Assembly (NCBI GenBank): GCA_036939355.1 | Contig: JALLAP010003625.1 | Location: forward strand, 1 to 13,843 | Direction of reading: 5' to 3' | Origin: Thalassiosira profunda | Lineage: Eukaryota > Bacillariophyta > Thalassiosirophyceae > Thalassiosirales > Thalassiosiraceae | Length of the DNA stretch: 13,843 nt | Shown: piece by piece, positions 7,689-13,843 of the stretch | Layout of the letters: every line of letters begins with the position of its first letter | Numbering within the stretch: position 1 is the first letter of the stretch | Made by a program: the position numbers and the translations under genes | The notes under the pieces: generated by a model | The model's input: the letters and a program-made list of their open reading frames with translations, nothing else | What the model was told of the DNA's origin: nothing | Databases searched by the model: none

Positions 7689-10651
7689 ATGGCGGCGACT
7701 GCGGCGACAGCCAATGCCAGCGATGGCACGGCTCCCTTTCCCAGCGCTGAAAGCCTCAAGTTGGACGCGTTGAACGCAACAGAGCTTCGGTCTGCGGCTT
7801 TGGCCCTCGACGAGTGCTTGAAGAACACGCGGGCGGGCGACGCTAGCAACTCCAAGCGCCTCGCTGAACTGACCCACAGCAATGTCGTGGCCCACGGCCG
7901 CCTCGTGCAAACGGGGTCCACCGACGCGTATGACTCTATCCTCTCCCGCAACATCATTGATCAGAGCGCCAGGTACATCAACGCGTCCGACCACGCCACG
8001 GAGGATGCAATGCTGGACTGCGCCAACTTCCAGCGTTTGGCAGACGAGCGCCTGAACAATCTGGCGTCCTCCTTCCGCTACACGCAAACGGACCCGGTGT
8101 TGATAGTCGTGGAGGGCTCGGGCATTGACAAGACCGTCATTGCCCGTGGCGCTGAGATTTTGGCCACGGCTCCGTCTCGGCTGAACAAAGGCCGGACGGA
8201 ATTACTCGCCCTCATGCACCATTGTAACCGTTACTTGGACGCCGAGGGCAACGTCATCAATGGCCGTGTGGAGGCGTTCGAGCGCGAGACCGAGGAGCGG
8301 AGGGATTCCTTCGGTCAATTCGTCGAATCGGAGAGCGGGAAGCTTGCCAACCTTGGAGGCAAGCCGAACGGCTCTTCACATGTGCAGGTGGAGATGAATT
8401 ACGGCTACAACGGGTGCGAGGAGTACGTGTATCCCGGCGACCGCTGGAACAGGATGGGCGATCCAGAAAAGTGCTGTGTCGGCTTTTGGAGGAAGGCCTG
8501 CGTCACCGTGAACAACCACCAGGCCGGTCACGTCGACTACCACAGCCGCGGTCCCGAAGGAGGCGCAGAAGACGTCACCCTGGGCGATCGGGTGCTTTTC
8601 CTCTGCGGTTCCAACAAGGACGGCGACAAGACCGACATGCCGATCGTCTGCGCCGCCTGCGACCTTGACGAGGTCGACATGCATCTCGCGAGAGCGCTCT
8701 TCCTCGCGTGCAATGTCATGCGTGTCAACATGGACGGCAGGCGCCTGGCCATCTTGGCCACCGGAAAGCCAAACCGCGACAAGATGTTCGAGCTGACGGC
8801 GGAGCCGCGCGTGTCCAAGCATGCCTACATCGTTGGCTGGCTCCCGCACTCGGAGATGTGCATGAGGCGCGGGCTCTTGGTCTACTACTACGGCGAGGAG
8901 GAGCTGCAGCAGTTCAGCAAGACGGCGAACCTTTCCTTCTCCTTTGTTGACAAGGTCACGTCTTGCATGATCTCTCGCTTCTTTGAGGACTGGACGGGGC
9001 TGAGCGGAATGACGCCCGAGATGAAGGCGATTTTGGACGAAGCCGCGCGAGTATTTCGGTCCAAGGGTGGCAGCGAGACCGCTCAGCTGTTCTTCCTCTC
9101 CAAGGCGTGGAAGGCCGCAAAGTATGATGCGGAAGCGCTCCCGGCGTGGGCGTTGGACGAGTACGAGCGTTTCCTCGCCAAGCACGGCTACCAGGGCGAC
9201 GAGGAGAAGCTCCTGCGGAGCATGGAGGGCCTCGGCCTGCCCGTCTGCATCGCTTTGAACACGATGAGCACCGCTCTTGTGCGCACGGCCAAGCCCGAGG
9301 AGGAGTGCTTCTCCAGCGTGGTGCTTGGCCGCCTCCTCGTCGAGCAGCCCGAGTTGCGTGCCGAGTTGAACACGCTGCGGGCCCACTACAAGGACGACGA
9401 GAAGATCTTCGAGGCGCTGGCCGATCAGCACAAGGGCCCGCGCATCTATACGGCGACGACGAGAAGATCTTCGAGGCGCTGGCCGATCAGCACAAGGGCC
9501 CGCGCATCTGCCATGCTCTGTCAAAGATGAGCTCCGCCTTGGTGCGCACGGCCAAGCCCGAGGAGCAGTGCTTCTCCAACGTCGTCCTTGGCCGTCTGCT
9601 CACCAAACAACCCGAGCTGCAGGCCGAGTTGGACACGCTGCGGGTCCGCTACGGCGACGACGAGAAGATCTTCGAGGCGCTGGCCGATCAGCACAAGGGC
9701 CCGCATATCTTCTCCTGTCTGTCGAAGATGAGCTCCGCCTTGGTGCGGACGGCCAAGGCCGAGGAGCAGTGCTTCTCCAACGTCGTCCTTGGCCGTCTGC
9801 TCACCGAGCAGCCCGAGCTGCAGGCCGAGTTGGACACGCTGCGGGCCCACTACAAAGACAACGACGAGATCTTCGAGGCGCTGGCCGGTCAGCGCAAGGG
9901 CTTCGACGAGGGCCGGAAGAAAGGCGTTCTTGCTAATAAAGTGAAGGCCGCCGAGGACAAAGGCTCTGAACGCATGCTTTTGGTCATATGCAGCAAACCA
10001 GGCTGCAAATGTGACAACCAAGCAACGGAGTGGATTGGCGACAAAGTCAACGGCGCAGAGAATCTCACGTACGGGCAATGCCTGTACGGACCCCAGATCA
10101 ATAGCAAAGACTGCGATGGGATAAAGCACACAAAGTGGAGCCTTACGGGAGTAGATATGGAGCTTGACGAGTTCAAGGCGAAGCACGGCCTGCAGGAGAA
10201 GGAGGGGCCGAAGAAGAAGAAAGGTAAGACACTTCCCTCACAAGCTCGTTTTTCTAACCAATGGCAGCCACTCACATTCGCCCTTGCAGCTGCTCGCAAG
10301 ACCTCCAAGAAGCGAAAGGCAGCGGGAAGCTCTGTCGCCCGCGCCGACGTCTCGTCCGCCGCCGCAGCGAGTCCCGATGAGGGAGTCGCAGCGTCCCACT
10401 TTGCGTTCAGTGAGCACCCTACTGCACCGGCAGTTAGAGCCTTCCTTCTGGCCCCAGCGGACGTCGAGCTGTGGGACTTCCTTTTGGAGGGGGGATGGGG
10501 CGCTGGTAGCGAGAAGAACCAACGCAGCAACGAACAGCAGCTGGTAGAAGCAAGAGAGCGGAAACTGAGAGATATGCAACGGACTCTTCAGCAGGCTATT
10601 TCCTATCAGGCACATCTAAAGATGTCCTGTCAGCCGCAGCAGTTGGTTTGA
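7689..10651 (+). CDS. Large unrecognised protein with 67-aa tandem repeats; frame disrupted
   Basis: ATG 7689 has a good context (ACGATGG). The first frame runs 7689-9530 and the second continues to TGA 10649-10651. Leaving out the 62-bp duplication (9393-9454) and the intron (10224-10289) gives about 944 aa. Residues 1-220 are mostly charged and helical. Residues 235-390 form a compact region with several Cys (EKCCVGFWRKAC, CAAC) and segments such as GDRVLFLCGS and RRLAILATGK. Three 67-aa repeats (SALVRTAKPEEQCFSNVVLGRLL...DEKIFEALADQHKG) start near residue 526. A short CSKPGCKC segment follows, then a strongly basic Lys/Arg cluster typical of a nuclear localisation signal, an Ala/Ser linker, a short helix and Gln/Pro/Tyr repeats. 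No family is recognised. The frameshift and a TGA inside the Gln/Pro repeats suggest a pseudogene or assembly error. I infer a nuclear location only from the basic cluster. Confidence 0.65.
9241..9900 (+). repeat. Tandem repeat array, 201-bp (67-aa) period, three units
   Basis: The same ATGAGC codon pair recurs at 9264, 9527 and 9728. The last two are 201 bp apart; the first spacing is 263, that is 201 plus 62. The core GACGACGAGAAGATCTTC recurs at 9393, 9455, 9656 and, diverged, 9857. Units 2 and 3 are nearly identical in DNA, so the duplication is recent or the copies are being homogenised. Confidence 0.92.
9393..9509 (+). repeat. 55-bp perfect direct repeat causing a 62-bp frame-shifting step
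   Basis: Positions 9393-9447 and 9455-9509 are identical and are separated by ATACGGC (9448-9454). The 62-bp offset is not a multiple of three and moves the reading frame, so the upstream frame ends at 9530. Leaving out one 62-bp step restores both the 201-bp period and the frame. Confidence 0.93.
10224..10289 (+). other. Intron in the large repeat gene (66 bp, stop-free)
   Basis: Donor AAG|GTAAGA, branch-like TTCTAAC at about 10253, acceptor CCCTTGCAG, phase 1. The length is a multiple of three with no stop, so both the spliced form (KKKKAARKTSKKRK) and the retained form read through. Confidence 0.8.
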
Positions 10652-10765
10652 TACCAACCTCTTCCACAGCAGGTGGTTTCCTATCAGCCAGCGCAGTACC
10701 AGCAGATGGTCGTTTCCTATCAGCCGCAGCAACCGCAGCCGTCTGGTCGCTCTGCGTCCATTTGA
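10652..10765 (+). pseudogene. Readthrough extension: remainder of the Gln/Pro/Tyr repeats beyond TGA
   Basis: In the same frame after TGA 10649-10651, 37 codons continue the repeat (YQPLPQQVV, SYQPAQYQQMVV, SYQPQQPQP) to a second TGA at 10763-10765. The TGA sits where the other repeats have Ser: GTTTCCTATCAG in the repeats corresponds to GTTTGATACCAA here. It therefore looks like a nonsense change (for example TCA to TGA) in a formerly longer C-terminus. Confidence 0.7.
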
Positions 10766-11011
10766 TTTCTATTTGAAAAGGCCGGGTGTATCAATCCTCG
10801 AGGGATTTGAAGGTCTCCAAGAAGGAAACCCTACCAAAACCTGTGAAAGAAACGGCCGAGTGTGACTAGGGGGTCCCTCTGAGGGCGGGTGGCACTCGGT
10901 GAGCTATGGCGATGCAATAACGTCAAGCAAGAGGAGCGCTAGAGAGCCTACGGTAGTTGGGTGGGGAGTAGTTTGTGTGCTCTCTTTTCTCGCTAACAAT
11001 CCTCGCGTCGA
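10766..11011 (+). promoter_or_regulatory. Upstream region of the gene at 11012
   Basis: 246 bp between the extended repeat gene and the next ATG. It contains the second copy of the shared block (from 10887), an ACGTCA at 10920-10925, and a pyrimidine-rich leader (10974-10990). A 5' UTR intron cannot be excluded. Confidence 0.45.
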
Positions 11012-11096
11012 ATGGCCTCGGTGGCAAGCTCGCGGGTCGGAGGGAGGAGTCGCAAGATCGCCCCCGAGCTCTCCAACTCGCCCTACCTTGCTGGGG
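10887..11096 (+). repeat. Downstream copy of the dispersed direct repeat
   Basis: This copy pairs with 7344-7514 in the same orientation. Shared landmarks are GGGTGGCACT, TGAGCTATGG, ATAACGTC, AGCAAGAGGAGCG, GTCGAATG and the first ~28 codons of the gene at 11012. Confidence 0.8.
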
Positions 11097-11689
11097 AGAA
11101 ACCGGTGGGATTTGGTGGAAGCCCCGGGCAGAAGGCCAAGGCGAGACGAAAGCGAGGAGGGGGCAGCGATGCCGCGAGCGTCGCGAGCCAGAGCATTCGC
11201 AAGTCCGATGCGAGCGTCTCCAGCTTTCGGAGCCACCGGACGCACCGATCTTCGTTCCAGCCATCGTCGAGGCACAATGCCAGTCGAATGGCGAGTATGA
11301 AGCAGCTCCTTTTGCCGAGGGAAACAGACAAACTGCTACGCGGATTCCGACAGAAGCACAAAGACCTAAAGGGCCAAGAGGAGGCCCGAGAGGAGGAGGA
11401 TGTAGATGATGGCAGCTCGACGATTGCTTCTGACGACTGCGCGTCGCTTGACGACAAGGCCGTCTATTTGGAGTGCCGAAAGGACGAGGACGTGGCCGAG
11501 GCTCTCTTCTCTGGCCCACTGTTTGCAGAGCTGGCGTTGCAAACCTGCGATCGGAGCGTTGTTGGGCCCAAGCTCCATCTCCCACCGATTGGCACCATTG
11601 CCGATGACGGCGACGGCGACGTCTCTGACTTGGAATCGCTTCAATCGAATAGGCAGCCGATGTTCCCAACGAGGAGAAAGAGGAGATAG
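11012..11689 (+). CDS. Unrecognised basic, low-complexity protein
   Basis: Single exon, 225 aa, ATG in TCGAATGG, stop TAG. Residues 3-29 (SVASSRVGG, RSRKIAPELSNSPYLAGE) are shared with the short ORF at 7428. Residues 35-95 are rich in Ser, Arg, Lys and His and probably disordered. Residues 97-130 are helical and charged (MKQLLLPRETDKLLRGFRQKHKDLK). Residues 127-150 are acidic. Residues 150-195 look like a small ordered stretch (YLECRKDEDVAEALFSGPLFAELALQTC). The end is basic (RRKRR). There is no signal peptide or membrane segment. I recognise no domain. The Arg/Lys clusters would fit a nuclear or nucleic-acid-binding protein, but that is inference. It is convergent with PPDK, 122 bp away. Confidence 0.7.
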   Translation: MASVASSRVGGRSRKIAPELSNSPYLAGEKPVGFGGSPGQKAKARRKRGGGSDAASVASQSIRKSDASVSSFRSHRTHRSSFQPSSRHNASRMASMKQLLLPRETDKLLRGFRQKHKDLKGQEEAREEEDVDDGSSTIASDDCASLDDKAVYLECRKDEDVAEALFSGPLFAELALQTCDRSVVGPKLHLPPIGTIADDGDGDVSDLESLQSNRQPMFPTRRKRR

Positions 11690-11811
11690 ATGACATAACG
11701 TGCTTTAGCTCAATTCATTATCTACTGATATTATCCCTAAAGCCCCCTTCCCTTCAAAGAGTAGCACTGTTTGCCTAGACAGACCCCTTCCTACCCCAAA
11801 CTGTGCCCACC
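11690..11811. other. Convergent intergenic region
   Basis: 122 bp between TAG 11687-11689 and the PPDK stop at 11812. It is A/T-richer than its surroundings, with no repeat or RNA gene recognised. Confidence 0.5.
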
Positions 11812-13843
11812 TCACTGAACGATGACGTGGTCCGAGTGGATCGACCCCAGAGCGGTGCCCGTGGCCTTGGGCTGTGCCCGGGCCGCCGCTGCAGCCGCGC
11901 GCTCCTTCTCCTCCTTCAGCCGCTTGTTCACCCGCGCCTGGCCAGCGGCAAGCCGCGCGACTGGGACGCGAAACGGCGAGCAAGACACGTAGTTCAATCC
12001 GAGGGTGTCGAAGAAGGCGATGCTCTTGGGATCGCCTCCGTGCTCTCCGCACACCGAGAGGGAGAGGCCTGGGTTGACGCTCTTGCCCAGTGTGGCCGAA
12101 TGCTGCACCATGTAGCCCACGCCCTCCTCGTCAATCGTCTGGAAAGGATCGTCCTCAAAGATTCCCATGTCGAGATACTTGGGAATGAAGCCGTTGGAGT
12201 CGTCGCGGGATATTCCCATGGTCATTTGTGTGAGATCGTTTGTCCCGTAGGAGAAGAAGGAACACAGGGGCTTTCCGTCTTCCTCGTCCTTCAGGCAGGC
12301 AATCTTGTTGGAAATGAGCGCCGCGCGGGGCACCTCGATCATCGTTCCGATCTCGTAAGGGACGTCAACGCCACGCTCCTTGCGAACGCGCTCTGCCTCG
12401 CGTTTGATAATCAGGGCCTGGTTGGTGTACTCGGCAATCGACCCTATGAGAGGGATCATGATGCGTGGGTACGGCTTGGCAGTGGCTGGTGCCTCCTCAA
12501 TAAAGTCGGCCGCCGCATTGATGATAGCCTCGACTTGCATCGCCGTAAACTCCGGTTTCACAATGCCCAAGCGGCAGCCGCGAAGACCAAGCATTGGATT
12601 CTCCTCGTGCATACTGTCAATGCGAGCCAGCATGCGCTTGACGTCTTTCCCAAAGCCCAGCTCCTCCGCGACCTTCTCGTGCACTTGCTCCGGCCGGGGC
12701 AGGAACTCGTGCAGAGGAGGGTCCAGCAAGCGAATTGTAACGGGCTTGCCGTTCATGGCCACGAAGAGGTCCTTGAAGTCGGACCGCTGAAAGTGCTTGA
12801 TGTGGTCGTGGTCGTCGAGAACATCGGTGTGAAAAATCCAGCGCCGGACGATGGGGAGGCGCTCCGGGGCGAAGAACATGTGCTCCGTGCGGCATAGTCC
12901 GACGCCCCACGCTCCGTTGTTGGCCGCCTGCGTGGCGTCGGGGCCCGAGTCGGCGTTGGCCAGAACCTTCATCACTCCCTCCTCCTTGTCCGCCCATCCG
13001 AGGAGAACCCCGAGGTCGCCCTTGAGGTCAGGCGTCTTGACCTCGATGGGGTTCTTGATGACCTCACCAGTGGCGCCATTGATGGAGATGACATCGCCAG
13101 CCTTGAAGACCTGGTTGGTGCCCTTCACGGTCACAGTTTCGTCGATCTCGCTGACGACAATGTCAGAGCATCCGCAGACGCAAGGCTTGCCCCAACCACG
13201 GGCGACGACGGCCGCGTGGGATGTCATTCCACCGCGAGCCGTGAGAATGCCAGATGCTACCAAAACAAGGGTAACAAAGTGTGAGCCAGAAGGCAAATAG
13301 GTAAACATTGTGCATCCATGAGTCCATTTGGCTTACCGGCCCACATGCCGCCCACGTCCTCCGGGCTCGTCACTTCCCGCACCAGGATGACGCTTTCGCC
13401 CTTCTCCTTCAGCTCCTCGGCCTGCTTCGGGGTAAAGACGAGCTTGCCCACCGCCGCGCCGGGCGATCCCGGAAGGCCCTTTGCGATCACGCCCTTCGTG
13501 TACGCGTCCGACTTGAGCGCCTCAGGCGAGAAGGTCGGGTGGAGGAGCTGCTCGACGTGCCGGGGCTCCACCTTCAGCAGCGCCTCGCTCTCGGTGCAGA
13601 TGCCCTCCTTCACGAGCTCCGTCGCGATGCGGATGGCCGCCACCCCGGTCCGTTTTCCATTGCGGCACTGGAGCATCCACAGTTTGCCGTTCTCGACGGT
13701 GAATTCCACGTCCTGCATGTCCTTGAAGTAGTGTTCCAGCTTGTCGACATTCTCCAAGAATGTTTTGTAGGCTGCGGGGAGGGTCTCCTCCATGGTGCGG
13801 ATGGGCAGGGGCGTGCGGATGCCGGCGACCACGTCCTCTCCTT
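11812..13843 (-). CDS. PPDK: Pyruvate, phosphate dikinase, C-terminal two thirds (partial at right edge)
   Basis: Exons on the minus strand are 13843-13337 and 13256-11812, about 649 aa in the window; the N-terminal ATP-binding part lies off the edge. PPDK interconverts ATP + phosphate + pyruvate and AMP + PPi + PEP. The first codons read GEDVVAGIRTP, the end of the nucleotide-binding domain. The swivelling phosphohistidine domain has GILTARGGMTSHAAVVARG, with the catalytic His at 13218-13216 and the adjacent Thr that plant PPDK regulatory protein phosphorylates. The PEP/pyruvate barrel shows GLCRTEHMFF, LRGCRLGI, MIEVPRAAL, FFSYGTNDLTQMTMG, VCGEHGGDP and YVSCSPFRVPVARLAAGQA, including the active-site Cys. 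After ARLAAGQA the protein carries an extra tail of about 40 aa (Lys/Glu, an Ala run, ending VIVQ), longer than the usual family end. Compartment is unknown because the N-terminus is missing. Confidence 0.97.
13257..13336 (-). other. Intron in the PPDK gene
   Basis: 80 bp, donor G|GTAAGC, acceptor TTTTGGTAG, phase 1. Splicing gives GGMWA-A-SGILTARGG, which matches the conserved PPDK order (GM-A--GILTARGGMTSH). Both exons are otherwise continuous. Confidence 0.93.

Noticed and set aside
8376..9524. 382-codon minus-strand ORF opposite the large repeat gene
   Set aside because: It is composed of repeated Arg/Leu/His/Val antisense sequence. The + frame explains the 67-aa repeat and continues after the frameshift.
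7644..10651. TGA read as an amino acid (alternative code or selenocysteine)
   Set aside because: TGA ends the CLC, RPMD-repeat, coiled-coil and PPDK genes in this window, and no stem-loop of SECIS type was recognised.
7344..11096. LTR retrotransposon bounded by the direct repeats
   Set aside because: The repeats are diverged, include coding codons of a neighbouring gene, lack TG...CA ends and target-site duplications that I can see, and the interior has no integrase or reverse transcriptase motifs.
11803..12897. 364-codon + strand ORF opposite PPDK
   Set aside because: PPDK motifs on the minus strand are decisive.
1..13843. tRNA, rRNA or CRISPR array
   Set aside because: No tRNA-like arms, rRNA segments or regularly spaced short repeats were seen on reading. 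The only tandem array is the coding 201-bp repeat.

Overview
The window looks like nuclear DNA from a eukaryotic alga with a secondary (red-lineage) plastid, most likely a stramenopile/ochrophyte. It is gene-dense and moderately GC-rich. Genes lie on both strands and carry short introns of 66-103 bp with GTRAGN donors and AG acceptors. Two predicted proteins start with a signal-like stretch that ends just before a Phe (AA|FQSPL and HA|FPVS), the pattern of ochrophyte bipartite plastid-targeting presequences (ASAFAP-type). A third protein resembles, from memory, a secreted Cys-rich family abundant in diatoms. I cannot name the species.

Layout from left to right. (1) 131-1740 (+): a three-exon gene for a type I membrane or secreted protein rich in Asn/Gln/Tyr. 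(2) 1969-4089 (-): an intronless CLC-family anion channel/transporter of the plant CLC-e/f type with a plastid presequence. (3) 4344-5809 (+): a three-exon gene, probably plastid-targeted, built from about five RPMD...GPLG repeats; its frame is broken at the ambiguous base 5411. Genes 2 and 3 are divergent and share a 254-bp upstream region. (4) 5951-7075 (-): an unrecognised basic coiled-coil protein. (5) 7689-10651 (+): a large unrecognised protein with a 201-bp tandem repeat array. A 62-bp partial duplication shifts its frame, and a TGA interrupts its C-terminal Gln/Pro repeats; a short ORF at 7428-7646 lies just upstream. (6) 11012-11689 (+): a small unrecognised basic, low-complexity protein. 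(7) 11812-13843 (-): the C-terminal two thirds of pyruvate, phosphate dikinase (PPDK), with one intron; its 5' part lies beyond the right edge.

Only PPDK and the CLC protein have well-defined functions: PEP/pyruvate interconversion, and anion transport probably in a plastid membrane. Nothing shows that all the genes form one pathway. The most unusual stretch is 7340-11100. There the 5' flank and first ~30 codons of gene 6 occur a second time, upstream of gene 5, and the differences between the coding parts are almost all silent. Gene 5 itself carries two lesions, so it is either a pseudogene in decay, a misassembled repeat gene, or a member of an undescribed lineage-specific family.
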